From the NCBI RefSeq assembly GCF_047501465.1, contig NZ_JAZDRL010000001.1:806001-870000 (forward strand): a stretch of 64,000 nucleotides of DNA, written 5' to 3'. The notes under the pieces were generated by a model. That model worked only from the letters and a program-made list of their open reading frames with translations, made no database searches and had not been told where the DNA came from. Within the stretch, counting starts at the first letter, position 1. Each line of letters opens with the position of its first letter. Both the position numbers and the translations under genes were made by a program. This document shows, piece by piece, positions 31,994 through 41,294 of this stretch. Origin of the DNA: Pseudochelatococcus sp047501465 (lineage in GTDB: Bacteria > Pseudomonadota > Alphaproteobacteria > Rhizobiales > Beijerinckiaceae).

Positions 31994-32994
31994 TTGAACG
32001 GTGGCCCCTCTCCTATGGCACAAGTTTGGTACTGCTGGTATTATCATCCTTAGCGTTGACAGTGGTCTCGCTGATGATCGGCGATACATCACTCAACATC
32101 CTCGCTGCCTCAGCAGATCTCATTCATGGAAGAGAAGGCCTCGCGAGTCTGATATTTCTGGAGCTGCGGCTACCGCGCGCAATTTTGGGATTTCTCACAG
32201 GTTTCAGCCTTGGCATCACGGGCGCGGCTATGCAAGGTCTACTGCGTAATCCACTAGCCGAACCGGGTGTGATGGGCGTATCCGGAGCAGCAGCGCTCGG
32301 CGCGGTCATTGTGTTTTATAGCGGCCTTGCAGGGATAATCTCGTTTGCACTTCCGCTTGGCGGCTTTGCTGGCGCGGTGGTGGCGAGCATCATTCTCTAC
32401 GCGCTGGCTGGCCGGGGCGCTGGCACGATGACATTGGTTTTGGCAGGCGTTGCCATCAATAGCCTGGCCGGGGCGCTAACCGCGCTTGCGCTTAACCTGT
32501 CCCCCAATCCCTTTGCTGCGATGGAGATTGTATTCTGGCTTATGGGCTCACTTACCGATCGCAGCCTGTCAGATGTCGCACTTGTCATTGCGCCGATGAT
32601 GTTTGGTTGGGCGCTGCTGCTGATGTCCGCACCTGCACTCGATGCATTGAGCCTTGGCGAGGAAGTAGCTCAGAGCCTCGGCTTTAACCTTCGTCGATTA
32701 CGGGTACAGCTGATCGCAGGTACGGCGCTTGCCGTTGGTAGTGCAGTGGCGGTTACAGGTGTGGTTGGCTTCGTTGGCCTGGTTGTGCCGCATCTTGTAC
32801 GCCCCTTGGCGCATCGCAAGCCCAGCCGTGTGCTGTTATTATCAGGCTTTGCTGGCGCAATCCTCACGCTATGCGCTGATATTGGCCTGCGCCTCCTCCC
32901 AATTCAGCCTGAGCTTAACCTTGGTGTCGTGACAGCACTGATTGGTGCGCCGTTTCTGTTTGTGCTGATTCAGCGATTGCAGGAGCGCCCTTGA
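31990..32994 (+). CDS. btuC: Cobalamin ABC transporter permease (FecCD family)
   Basis: A 334-residue permease with about ten helices. FecCD-family landmarks: LRLPRAILGFLTGFSLGITGAAMQGLLRNPLAEPGVMGVSGAAALGAV (about 57-104), VLAGVAINSLAGALTALAL, and the coupling-helix region SLGFNLRRLRVQLIAGTALAVGSAVAVTGVVGFVGLVVPHLVRPL. The start ATG 31990-31992 overlaps the btuF stop by 4 nt, and its TGA overlaps the btuD ATG by one base. Ligand assignment comes from the riboswitch and btuB; by sequence alone it could be a siderophore permease. Confidence 0.9.
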   Translation: MIERWPLSYGTSLVLLVLSSLALTVVSLMIGDTSLNILAASADLIHGREGLASLIFLELRLPRAILGFLTGFSLGITGAAMQGLLRNPLAEPGVMGVSGAAALGAVIVFYSGLAGIISFALPLGGFAGAVVASIILYALAGRGAGTMTLVLAGVAINSLAGALTALALNLSPNPFAAMEIVFWLMGSLTDRSLSDVALVIAPMMFGWALLLMSAPALDALSLGEEVAQSLGFNLRRLRVQLIAGTALAVGSAVAVTGVVGFVGLVVPHLVRPLAHRKPSRVLLLSGFAGAILTLCADIGLRLLPIQPELNLGVVTALIGAPFLFVLIQRLQERP

Positions 32995-33764
32995 TGCAAA
33001 TTTGCGCTTCCAATCTTCATGTAGCTATTGATGAGAAAATCATTCTAAGTAACTTGAATTTCTCACTAAATAATGGCGAATTGATTGGCTTGATAGGCCG
33101 CAATGGCGCCGGTAAATCCACACTCTTGAAAGCAATGGCAGGGCTGATACCCATAAAGAGCGGTACGCTCACAATAGCGGGGAAGCCGCTCGATGCCTTG
33201 TCGCAACAACACCGCGCACAACAGATCGCCTACTTGCCGCAAAACGGGCCTGCACATTGGAATCTAACGATTGAAGCGTTGGTAGAGCTTGGCCGCCTAC
33301 CTCACCGTGGCGCTGTTGATGGCACGCAATCCTGCAATGCAAAAGCCGTGGCACGTGCGCTCCAGAAAACCGGCCTGGAAGAACTGCGAGATCGTTCAGT
33401 CGATACACTTTCGGGTGGTGAGCGCATGCGCGCACTCCTTGCCCGCGCCTTGGCAGTGGAAGCGCCAATCCTGCTGGCCGATGAGCCTATCGCCGCACTC
33501 GATCCGCTTCATCAACTCCAGACACTTGAGCTGCTTCGCAACACCGCACATTCGGGCGGCATCACCATTGCTGTCTTGCACGATCTCACCCTTGCCAGCC
33601 GTTTTTGCGATCGTCTGATCTTGCTGGACAAAGGAACAATTGTCGCTAATGGCCCCGCCACCGCTGTGCTTAGCGACACCAACATCGCAAATGCTTATGA
33701 AATCAGTGTCCACCGCAGCACGCATGAGGGCACGACCTTCATCATGCCCTGGAAACCACTGTAA
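32994..33764 (+). CDS. btuD: Cobalamin ABC transporter ATP-binding protein
   Basis: A 256-residue FecE/BtuD-type ATPase. Walker A is GRNGAGKST (about 36-44), the Q-loop AYLPQ, the signature LSGGERMRALLARAL (about 139-153), Walker B PILLADEP, and the switch His in AVLHDLTLA. The ATG at 32994-32996 shares its A with the btuC stop codon. It ends the riboswitch-controlled operon. No hairpin terminator is obvious in 33765-33850. Confidence 0.9.
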   Translation: MQICASNLHVAIDEKIILSNLNFSLNNGELIGLIGRNGAGKSTLLKAMAGLIPIKSGTLTIAGKPLDALSQQHRAQQIAYLPQNGPAHWNLTIEALVELGRLPHRGAVDGTQSCNAKAVARALQKTGLEELRDRSVDTLSGGERMRALLARALAVEAPILLADEPIAALDPLHQLQTLELLRNTAHSGGITIAVLHDLTLASRFCDRLILLDKGTIVANGPATAVLSDTNIANAYEISVHRSTHEGTTFIMPWKPL

Positions 33765-33856
33765 GTTATGCCATACCCAAGGCATCTAAAATCACCAGCC
33801 TCATCGAATTTTGCGCCCAAATATGTTGCATCGCGCCGACTGAAGAGATAAACATA

Positions 33857-33868
33857 ATGTTATAACAT
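33857..33868. promoter_or_regulatory. Zur-like palindrome upstream of aztC
   Basis: ATGTTATAACAT is a perfect 12-bp palindrome about 70 bp before the aztC start. It contains the same ATGTTATA / TATAACAT arms as the box at 19232-19248, but overlapped so that the spacing is shorter. It may be a variant Zur site. Reduced spacing lowers confidence. Confidence 0.5.
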
Positions 33869-33937
33869 ATCATAAACCATCTACAGATACCCAACTGGCA
33901 ACGTTTCCAATCTGGCTATTCCTTGAGGAGTTCACTC

Positions 33938-34900
33938 ATGTTCAACAGGCGTTTTGTGCTGGCGACCCTGATGGGGCTGCCGTTAGCAATGTCCGCCCTT
34001 CCTCTGTCCGCGAATGCACACGAAGATCCAATCAAGGTGGTGGCGAGCTTTTCCATTGTGGGAGACATGGTCAAGGAAATCGGCGGAAACCACGTTGATG
34101 TGACGACCCTCGTCGGCCCCGATGGTGATGCCCATGTTTACGAACCCACACCTGCCGATGCCAAAAAACTTGGTGAAGCCAAGGTGCTGTTTGAAAATGG
34201 GCTAACTTTTGAAAGCTGGCTTCCCCGCCTCGTGGATGCATCCGGTTTCAAGGGCATTCGGGTTGTAGTTTCGGATGGCATCAAGCCACGTGCATTTGCT
34301 CATAAACACGATCATCATGATCATACCAACGGCGACCATGAACACCACGATCACGCTGCACATGATCACGGTCCGAATGATCCACACGCCTGGCAAAATG
34401 TCGCGAATGCCGTCATATATGCGAACAACATCGCAACAGCGCTCGAAAAGCTCGATCCTGAGCATGCTCCATTCTATAAAACGCGCGCAAGTGCCTATGT
34501 CACCAAACTTGAGATGCTGGATGCAAAGCTAAAAGCCACTTTTGCAGCCATTCCTGAAGCTCAACGCAAGGTCGTCAGCTCACATGATGCATTTGGTTAT
34601 TTCGGCGATGCCTATGGCATTACTTTCATCGCGCCTGAGGGGGTGAGCACAGAAACCGAAGCCTCTGCTGCGGATGTTGCCCGCATTATCGACCAGATCC
34701 GAGAAGACAAGATAACAGCTGTATTTGTGGAAAACATCACCAGCACTAAGCTGACAGAGCAAATTGCCCGCGCGACGAATGCAAAAATCGGGGGACGGCT
34801 CTATTCGGATGCTCTCGCAAAAACAGGCGAACCAGCAGCAACCTACATCGGCATGATTGAATGGAATGCAAATCAATTAGCGCGAGCTCTTGCACCTTGA
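33938..34900 (+). CDS. aztC: Zinc ABC transporter substrate-binding protein, AztC/ZnuA type
   Basis: A 320-residue cluster A-I metal-binding lipocalin-like two-lobe protein. Signal peptide to about ANA|HED (residue 27). Metal ligands sit in typical places: GDAHVYEPTPADA (His 1), the His-rich loop KHDHHDHTNGDHEHHDHAAHDHGPNDPHAW (about 123-153, including His 2), SSHDAFGYF (His 3) and the C-terminal GRLYSDALA (Asp). The His loop marks zinc specificity. GPDGDAHVYEPTPADAKKL and VASFSIVGDMV resemble AztC. The ATG at 33938 has AGGAG upstream. It is separated from aztAB by 12.8 kb but carries its own Zur-like site. Confidence 0.9.
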   Translation: MFNRRFVLATLMGLPLAMSALPLSANAHEDPIKVVASFSIVGDMVKEIGGNHVDVTTLVGPDGDAHVYEPTPADAKKLGEAKVLFENGLTFESWLPRLVDASGFKGIRVVVSDGIKPRAFAHKHDHHDHTNGDHEHHDHAAHDHGPNDPHAWQNVANAVIYANNIATALEKLDPEHAPFYKTRASAYVTKLEMLDAKLKATFAAIPEAQRKVVSSHDAFGYFGDAYGITFIAPEGVSTETEASAADVARIIDQIREDKITAVFVENITSTKLTEQIARATNAKIGGRLYSDALAKTGEPAATYIGMIEWNANQLARALAP

Positions 34901-34969
34901 AAGGTGTCCTCTCCTTCCCAATAAAGCAGAGACAGCTCAACCACAGGTTTTCCACTTAAACAATATGCA

Positions 34970-34992
34970 GGGGCCGCATTCCGGCCCCTTTT
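34970..34992 (+). terminator. Intrinsic terminator after aztC
   Basis: GGGGCCG and CGGCCCC form a 7-bp GC-rich stem with a 5-nt loop and are followed directly by TTTT. It lies about 70 bp after the aztC stop on the same strand. This is a canonical rho-independent terminator. Confidence 0.88.
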
Positions 34993-35132
34993 ATATTCTG
35001 AAATACATATGATTCATGCATGCTCAGCATCAGATATGATAAAAATGTCAGCTCTGAAACTGAATATAAATATATGTAATCAATCATTGTCTGCACAGAC
35101 AGGAGCATATCATTGCTGCAGGAGAATGCGCG

Positions 35133-35429
35133 TCAGGACTGCTTTGATCCTTTCAGACCGACTTCCGGTCTGCGCAATCTAACGCCTGGTCCCTGCCGAC
35201 TGTCATTCAAGAAACAAATGCCTGCATCTTCCAGCACCCGTACGAGTTGCGCTTCGGTTGTGCGGTGGAGCACGTGGTGTTCGCCTTCAAATCCGCGCAC
35301 GGTACTACGCGAAATACCCGCTCGCTCAGCCAAAGTATCCTGCGTCCAGTTAAGAAAGGCGCGCGCGGCACGGCATTGCTCTGGCAACAAGCCCGCTGCA
35401 CTTGTCTGTAACATCTGCGATTTCGGCAT
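35133..35429 (-). CDS. XRE-family transcriptional regulator
   Basis: A 98-residue DNA-binding protein. The helix-turn-helix spans LPEQCRAARAFLNWTQDTLAERAGISRSTVRGFEGEHHVLHRTTEAQLVRVLEDAGICFL (about 13-72), the one-domain pattern common in Hyphomicrobiales. A basic tail follows (GPGVRLRRPEVGLKG). The start ATG at 35427-35429 is chosen for its upstream GGATGTG; an ATG five codons later and a longer frame are alternatives. It is divergent from the pha operon with about 130 bp between the starts, so it might regulate that operon; this is positional inference only. Confidence 0.85.
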   Translation of the reverse strand: MPKSQMLQTSAAGLLPEQCRAARAFLNWTQDTLAERAGISRSTVRGFEGEHHVLHRTTEAQLVRVLEDAGICFLNDSRQGPGVRLRRPEVGLKGSKQS

Positions 35430-35562
35430 ATTCACATCCGATATCTCTACTTGCGCAAGCGGCCACCCGTCTGTTATCTCGAATAAACCATAATGGGTGA
35501 CTTTCCGCAACGGATTGACGCTCGCTACCCCTTAAAGCACTGGAACGGCATCACGACACACA

Positions 35563-38493
35563 ATGTGGGATAATGCGCGACTCTTTCTTCTCATCGCCCT
35601 TCCCTTTTTGGGAAGTGGCATAGTCGCGTCCTTATCCCGAGATGCCCGTGACACGGCGGGGCTTATAACAGGTGGCGTTGCACTTCTGGCATCGCTCATA
35701 GCCATCTCATTTTATCCAGAGATGAATGCGTCTGAAGTCATCAACTACAGAATGGACTGGCTCCCTAGCCTGGGACTCGATTTTTCCATTCGCCTTGATG
35801 GTTTTGCATGGATCATGGCGTTGCTTGTAACGATCATTGGTTTTTTGGTCGTTGTCTATGCCCGCTACTACATGTCTCCAGATGACCCGGTTCCGCGGTT
35901 TTTCTCATTCTTTCTGGCGTTCATGGGCTCAATGCTGGGCGTCGTGCTTTCCGGCAACCTCATCCAGATGGTGTTTTTCTGGGAGCTAACCAGCCTATTC
36001 TCGTTCCTTCTGATCGGTTACTGGCACCATAACCCTGGAGCACGTGAAGGCGCGCGTATTGCGTTGACAGTCACCGGCATTGGCGGCCTTTGTCTGTTCG
36101 CGGGCGTGCTTGTTATCGGGCATATCGTTGGTAGTTACGATCTCGATGTAGTCCTCAATTCTGGCGAGGCTATTCGCTCGCATGCGCTGTATCGCCCTGC
36201 ATTAATATTGGTGCTCCTCGGTGCACTCACAAAGAGTGCGCAGTTCCCCTTCCATTTCTGGCTACCGCATGCCATGGCGGCCCCCACACCTGTTTCGGCT
36301 TACCTGCATTCGGCCACGATGGTGAAGGTTGGTGTATTCCTGCTCGTGCGGATGTGGCCTGTGATGGGCGGAACCGAACCATGGTTCTGGATTGTTGGTG
36401 GCGCAGGCCTTTCTACATTGCTGTTTGGCGCCTATATTGCCATCTTCCAGCAGGATCTGAAGGGGCTTTTGGCGTATTCAACCATTAGCCATCTAGGGTT
36501 GATCACGCTGCTGTTGGGTCTGGGCAGCCCTCTTGGTGTCGTTGCGGCCGTGTTTCACATTATGAACCACGCCACCTTCAAGTGCTCTCTGTTCATGGCC
36601 GCTGGCATTATCGACCATGAAACGGGAAGTCGTGACATCCGCCGACTAAGTGGTCTTGCGAAATTCATGCCTATTACTGCCACCCTTGCGATGGTTGCCA
36701 GCGCCGCTATGGCCGGCGTGCCATTGCTTAATGGCTTCCTCTCAAAAGAGATGTTTTTCGCTGAGACCATCGTTGAGCATGTTGATTCCGTATTTGATGA
36801 GACATTGCCGTTTCTGGCAACTGTGGCAGGCATGTTCAGTGTCGCTTACTCATTAAGATTCATTCACGGCGTGTTTTTTGGTCCTCCACCTGTTGGCCTG
36901 CCTCGTACGCCGCATGAACCGCCGCATTGGATGCGTTTTCCAATCGAATTGCTGGTGCTCGTATGTCTGTTGGTCGGCATTATTCCTGTACTAACAATTG
37001 GCCCCTTCCTGCACATTGCGGTTGCCTCCATCCTTGGCGACAAGACACCCTATTATAGTCTCGCTGTTTGGCATGGCCTGAATTTTCCATTGCTGATGAG
37101 CGTGATGGCAATGGTTGGCGGCGTACTGGTGTACCTGCTGCTGCGAGGATACCTGGCGATTGGCGAAGAAGGGCCACCGCTACTGCGTCGCCTCAAGGGC
37201 CAGCGTATTTTCGAACGCATCATGGTCACCCTGTCGTGGAAGTGGGCCAGACGGCTGGAATCCTATTTGGGTACCCGTCGGCTCCAGCCACAATTGCGGC
37301 TGTTGGTTATGTTGGCACTTCTGGCAGGCATTTCACCGCTTTACCTTGAAGGATACGGCCCTCGCAGACTAACGTTCAAAGAACTGGATTGGGATGGTTT
37401 CGATACCGCCTTTGCGCTGATGTGGCTGGTCGGCATTACATGCGCCATTATGGCGGCTTTCCAGGCAAAGTATCATCGTTTGGCAGCGCTCGTCATGCTT
37501 GGTGGCGCGGGCCTGTCAACTTGCATTACGTTTGTATGGCTTTCAGCCCCCGACCTGGCGCTGACACAATTACTCGTCGAAATCGTCACAACAGTGCTGC
37601 TTCTGCTTGGTCTGCGCTGGATGCCAAAACGTTTTGAAACCGTTGATGCCTTGATTCCTGTACCGCTGAATGTTCGGGTGCGGCGGTTGTGGGATCTTGG
37701 TATGGCGATTGTCGCCGGTTTTGGCATTTCAATTCTCTCGTATGCAATCATGACGCGCGACATGCCTGATGGCATCGCAAGCTTCTTCCTTGAGCGTGCC
37801 TATACCGAGGGCGGTGGCACAAACGTCGTCAACGTTATTCTGGTTGATTTCCGTGGCTTTGACACACTGGGCGAAATCACGGTTCTCTCCATTGTAGCAC
37901 TGACAGTGTTTGCGCTCTTGCGCCGTTTCCGCCCTGCACCTGAAAGCATTGGTGTGCCCGAGCAGCAAAGGCTGCAGAGCGCGTATGATATGGCCCACCC
38001 TGACCGTAAGGCTGATGAAACAGTAGCAGAGTACATGACAATCCCCCGTCTCATCATGCTGTGGCTGTTTCCGGTAGTTGGTGTATTTGCGGTTTATCTC
38101 TTCATGCGCGGCCATGATTTGCCAGGCGGAGGCTTCGCGGCTGGCGTTGCCATGTCGATTTCGTTCATCCTGCAATATATGGCTAGCGGTACACGTTGGG
38201 TGGAGGATCGCCTGCGCATTTTACCTGTGCGCTGGATTGGTATCGGTCTGCTGGCTGCGGCTTTCACAGGCTTGGGGTCCTGGCTCTTTGGATATCCATT
38301 CCTATCGTCGCATTTCCAGTATGTTGAACTGCCGGTATTGGGCAAAATTCCGATGGCCAGCGCGCTATTGTTTGATCTTGGCGTCTATTCGCTTGTCGTC
38401 GGCGCAACCGTACTCATGCTAATTGCTCTGGCCCATCAATCTATCCGCAGCCCCAAACTATCCCGCAAGGGACTTGGTACAGGAGTACGCTGA
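35563..38493 (+). CDS. phaAB: Monovalent cation/H+ antiporter subunit A/B fusion
   Basis: A 976-residue membrane protein fusing MrpA/PhaA with an MrpB-type domain, as in the rhizobial Pha potassium/proton antiporter. Residues ~1-500 resemble NADH dehydrogenase ND5/NuoL (FFWELTSLFSFLLIGYWHHN, ALTKSAQFPFHFWLPHAMAAPTPVSAYLHSATMVKVGVFLL). The C-terminal ~140 residues are MnhB-like (FMRGHDLPGGGFAAGVAMSISFILQYMASG). About 25 helices are expected. It forms the core of a multi-subunit complex with PhaC-G, exchanging K+ or Na+ for protons in pH and salt adaptation. The ATG at 35563 lacks a strong ribosome-binding site. Its TGA overlaps phaC by one base. Confidence 0.93.
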   Translation: MWDNARLFLLIALPFLGSGIVASLSRDARDTAGLITGGVALLASLIAISFYPEMNASEVINYRMDWLPSLGLDFSIRLDGFAWIMALLVTIIGFLVVVYARYYMSPDDPVPRFFSFFLAFMGSMLGVVLSGNLIQMVFFWELTSLFSFLLIGYWHHNPGAREGARIALTVTGIGGLCLFAGVLVIGHIVGSYDLDVVLNSGEAIRSHALYRPALILVLLGALTKSAQFPFHFWLPHAMAAPTPVSAYLHSATMVKVGVFLLVRMWPVMGGTEPWFWIVGGAGLSTLLFGAYIAIFQQDLKGLLAYSTISHLGLITLLLGLGSPLGVVAAVFHIMNHATFKCSLFMAAGIIDHETGSRDIRRLSGLAKFMPITATLAMVASAAMAGVPLLNGFLSKEMFFAETIVEHVDSVFDETLPFLATVAGMFSVAYSLRFIHGVFFGPPPVGLPRTPHEPPHWMRFPIELLVLVCLLVGIIPVLTIGPFLHIAVASILGDKTPYYSLAVWHGLNFPLLMSVMAMVGGVLVYLLLRGYLAIGEEGPPLLRRLKGQRIFERIMVTLSWKWARRLESYLGTRRLQPQLRLLVMLALLAGISPLYLEGYGPRRLTFKELDWDGFDTAFALMWLVGITCAIMAAFQAKYHRLAALVMLGGAGLSTCITFVWLSAPDLALTQLLVEIVTTVLLLLGLRWMPKRFETVDALIPVPLNVRVRRLWDLGMAIVAGFGISILSYAIMTRDMPDGIASFFLERAYTEGGGTNVVNVILVDFRGFDTLGEITVLSIVALTVFALLRRFRPAPESIGVPEQQRLQSAYDMAHPDRKADETVAEYMTIPRLIMLWLFPVVGVFAVYLFMRGHDLPGGGFAAGVAMSISFILQYMASGTRWVEDRLRILPVRWIGIGLLAAAFTGLGSWLFGYPFLSSHFQYVELPVLGKIPMASALLFDLGVYSLVVGATVLMLIALAHQSIRSPKLSRKGLGTGVR

Positions 38494-38837
38494 TGGAAAT
38501 TATCATCGCAGTTGCCATCGGTGCATTGACGGGCTCTGGCCTATGGCTATTGCTGCGTCCGCGGACATTTCAGGTGATTATAGGGCTATCGCTGTTATCT
38601 TATGCAACAAATCTGTTCATTTTCAGTATGGGACGGTTGCGCAGCAATGCACCGCCTATTCTTGAACCAGGCACGACAGGAAGCCTGGAGCATCTGGTTG
38701 ATCCAGTGCCCCAGGCGCTGGTTTTAACAGCGATTGTGATCAGCTTTGCAATGACTGCCCTGTTCCTGGTGGTGCTTCTGGCCTCACGCGGAATAACCGG
38801 CACTGACCATGTCGACGGCAGGGAGACCAATCTGTGA
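38493..38837 (+). CDS. phaC: Monovalent cation/H+ antiporter subunit C
   Basis: A 114-residue NuoK-like subunit with three helices: IIIAVAIGALTGSGLWLLLRP, FQVIIGLSLLSYATNLFIFSMG and LVLTAIVISFAMTALFLVVLLAS. The PQALVLTAIVIS segment is typical of MrpC/MnhC. It starts on the last base of the phaAB stop and its own stop overlaps the phaD GTG by four bases. Confidence 0.92.
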   Translation: MEIIIAVAIGALTGSGLWLLLRPRTFQVIIGLSLLSYATNLFIFSMGRLRSNAPPILEPGTTGSLEHLVDPVPQALVLTAIVISFAMTALFLVVLLASRGITGTDHVDGRETNL

Positions 38838-40477
38838 CGATTGCGTTTGCCGACCATCTGATTATTGCGCCTATTGTGCTGCCGCTCATTATCGGTGCGG
38901 CATTGATGCTTATTGACGATCGTAGACGCCCACTGAAAGCAACACTTTCGGTTGCAACCACTGTTGCGTTGCTAGTGCTCGCACTAGCCCTGCTGCAGCG
39001 TGCAAGTGGTTTGACGACTATGCCGGAAACGGCATCCTATGCGCTTGGAAATTGGCCAGCCCCCTTCGGCATCGTGCTTGTGCTGGATCGCTTGTCGGCG
39101 ATGATGCTACTACTGACCAGCATTCTCGGTCTATCGGCGCTCGTATTTTCGCTTGCGCGTTGGCATCGAGCAGGTCCGAATTTTCACACGCTGTTTCTGT
39201 TTCTGATAATGGGTCTGAATGGCGCGTTTCTAACAGGTGACCTCTTTAACCTGTTCGTGTTTTTTGAAGTGCTATTGGCGGCCTCTTACGGTCTTGTGCT
39301 GCATGGCATGGGCGCGGTGCGTGTGAAGGCTGGCTTGCACTATATTGTTGTCAATCTTGCTGCCTCCACGCTGTTTCTAATTGGCGTCAGCCTCATTTAT
39401 GGTGCGTCTGGCACGCTAAATATGGCAGATCTCGCGCTGCGTATCCCAGGCATGGGCGATGAAGATCGCATGTTTCTGGAGGCGGGAGCTGCAATTCTGG
39501 GCGTTGCATTCCTGGTTAAGGCAGGTATGTGGCCGCTGAGTTTCTGGCTGCCAACGGCTTACGCAGCGGCGTGCGCACCTGTTGCGGCGATCTTTGCTAT
39601 TATGACCAAGGTTGGCGTGTACATTCTATTGCGGCTTTCGTTGTTGTTATTCGGAAATGGCGCGGGTGAGTCGGCACATTTTGGCACGGAAGTTCTACTC
39701 TATGGCGGTATGGCGACCATTGCTTTTGGTGCAATTGGCGTGCTTGCAACACAAACCATGTCGCGCCTTGCTGGCTATAGCGTGCTTGTGTCATCAGGTA
39801 CGGTGCTTGCCACTATTGGCGTGGGGAATGCAGCTGCAACGAGCGGGGCGCTATTTTATCTCGTTAATTCGACTTTAGCGATTAGCGGCTTCTTCCTGCT
39901 GATTGAGCTTGTCGAACGCGGGCGCGATCCGGGCGCAGACGTTTTGGCCGTAACCATGGAAGCCTTCGGATATACTGATGAGGATGACGTCACGGAAGAA
40001 GTTGAAGTGGGCGCACGCATTCCTACCATTCTGGCCTTTTTGGGTGGTAGCTTCATTGCTTGCGCCGTACTGATTGCCGGCCTGCCTCCATTATCCGGCT
40101 TCATAGCCAAGTTTGCATTGCTGTCTGCCATCCTGGACCCCGCTGGCATTGGCACGGGCGGACCACAATATATTGTTACCTGGGTGTTGATCGCATTACT
40201 CATTCTTTCGGGATTGTCTGCAATGCTGGCCATGACACGTATTGGTATTCAGACATTCTGGTCATCTATTGAAGGGGCGGTACCTGGTGTGCGTGGCGTC
40301 GAGATTGCTGGCGTCGCATTTCTGCTGCTGCTATGCGTGGGAATGACAGTTCGCGCAGGTCCTATTCTGGACTTCATGGAAAAAACAGCTCTGTCGCTTC
40401 ATGCTCCGACGCAGTACATTCACAGCGTGATTCCAGCCCATGCTGAGGCGGCAAAACATCAGAGGCGGGCAAAATGA
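38834..40477 (+). CDS. phaD: Monovalent cation/H+ antiporter subunit D
   Basis: A 547-residue NuoN/NuoM-like subunit with about 14 helices. Landmarks: GLNGAFLTGDLFNLFVFFEVLLAASYGLVLHG, FLVKAGMWPLSFWLPTAYAAACAPVAAIFAIMTKVGVYILLR (conserved Lys residues of the proton path), and ATQTMSRLAGYSVLVSSGTVLATIG. The gene starts with GTG at 38834, inside the phaC stop (GTGA). The C-terminal tail (AKHQRRAK) overlaps phaE by 4 nt. Confidence 0.93.
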   Translation: MTIAFADHLIIAPIVLPLIIGAALMLIDDRRRPLKATLSVATTVALLVLALALLQRASGLTTMPETASYALGNWPAPFGIVLVLDRLSAMMLLLTSILGLSALVFSLARWHRAGPNFHTLFLFLIMGLNGAFLTGDLFNLFVFFEVLLAASYGLVLHGMGAVRVKAGLHYIVVNLAASTLFLIGVSLIYGASGTLNMADLALRIPGMGDEDRMFLEAGAAILGVAFLVKAGMWPLSFWLPTAYAAACAPVAAIFAIMTKVGVYILLRLSLLLFGNGAGESAHFGTEVLLYGGMATIAFGAIGVLATQTMSRLAGYSVLVSSGTVLATIGVGNAAATSGALFYLVNSTLAISGFFLLIELVERGRDPGADVLAVTMEAFGYTDEDDVTEEVEVGARIPTILAFLGGSFIACAVLIAGLPPLSGFIAKFALLSAILDPAGIGTGGPQYIVTWVLIALLILSGLSAMLAMTRIGIQTFWSSIEGAVPGVRGVEIAGVAFLLLLCVGMTVRAGPILDFMEKTALSLHAPTQYIHSVIPAHAEAAKHQRRAK

Positions 40478-40962
40478 CACGTGTAGTGCCCTATCCGCTG
40501 CTCTCTCTTTCCATCCTCGTAATGTGGTTGCTGCTGAATCAATCATTCTCACCCGCCCACATTGCATTCGGCACCCTACTTGCCATTGGTGGCGGCTGGG
40601 GCATGACAACGCTGGATCAAGAGCGCCCCCGTGTCAGACACCCCCTGAAAATCCTCGTTCTGGGATGTGTTGTGTTTGTTGATATCGTGCGTTCAAATAT
40701 AGCAGTGGCGAAGATCATTTTCCGCCCCGGCAGGCGTCTTGGTGCGCCTGGGTTTATGGCTATTCCTCTTGATATGCGCAGCTCCTATGGCCTCGCGACA
40801 TTGGCGATTATTATCACCTCGACCCCTGGCACAATCTGGGCCAATTTCTCGCCCTCCTCCGGCATGCTTCTCATTCACGTTCTGGATCTGCAAGATGAAA
40901 AGCATTGGATCGATACCATCAAGAATCGCTATGAGCGGCGGCTGATGGAGATTTTTGAATGA
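40474..40962 (+). CDS. phaE: Monovalent cation/H+ antiporter subunit E
   Basis: A 162-residue MnhE-type subunit with two or three N-terminal helices (YPLLSLSILVMWLLLNQSFSPAHIAFGTLLAIGG). A soluble C-terminal part contains IVRSNIAVAKIIFRP and LATLAIIITSTPGTIWANF, both conserved in the family. It is linked to its neighbours by 4-nt ATGA overlaps on both sides. Confidence 0.92.
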   Translation: MTRVVPYPLLSLSILVMWLLLNQSFSPAHIAFGTLLAIGGGWGMTTLDQERPRVRHPLKILVLGCVVFVDIVRSNIAVAKIIFRPGRRLGAPGFMAIPLDMRSSYGLATLAIIITSTPGTIWANFSPSSGMLLIHVLDLQDEKHWIDTIKNRYERRLMEIFE

Positions 40963-41294
40963 ACGATTTTTTCTCTTCCCTTTCGGAAATATCTCTAAAC
41001 TTACCCCCTAACTTGCCGTTTTTAGTGCTCGATTGGGCACTATTCATCGCACAGCTCTTCCTAGGATTGGCAATGGCATGCGCTGCATTCCGGCTGATAT
41101 TGGGACCGCGCGCGCAGGACAGGGTTTTAGGACTTGATACGTTTTATGTGAACGCAATGCTACTATTGCTTACTTATGGCATTCGCGTTGCCAGCACGAT
41201 TTATTTTGAAGTAGCACTCATTATCAGCTTGCTTGGTTTTACCGGCACAGTGGCACTGTCGAAATTCTTGATGCGCGGTGAGGTAATCGAATGA
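40959..41294 (+). CDS. phaF: Monovalent cation/H+ antiporter subunit F
   Basis: A 111-residue MnhF-type subunit with three helices. The middle motif FRLILGPRAQDRVLGLDTFYVNAMLLLLTYGI is diagnostic (GPRAQDRVLGLD). Start and stop overlap phaE and phaG by 4 nt, respectively. Confidence 0.92.
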   Translation: MNDFFSSLSEISLNLPPNLPFLVLDWALFIAQLFLGLAMACAAFRLILGPRAQDRVLGLDTFYVNAMLLLLTYGIRVASTIYFEVALIISLLGFTGTVALSKFLMRGEVIE

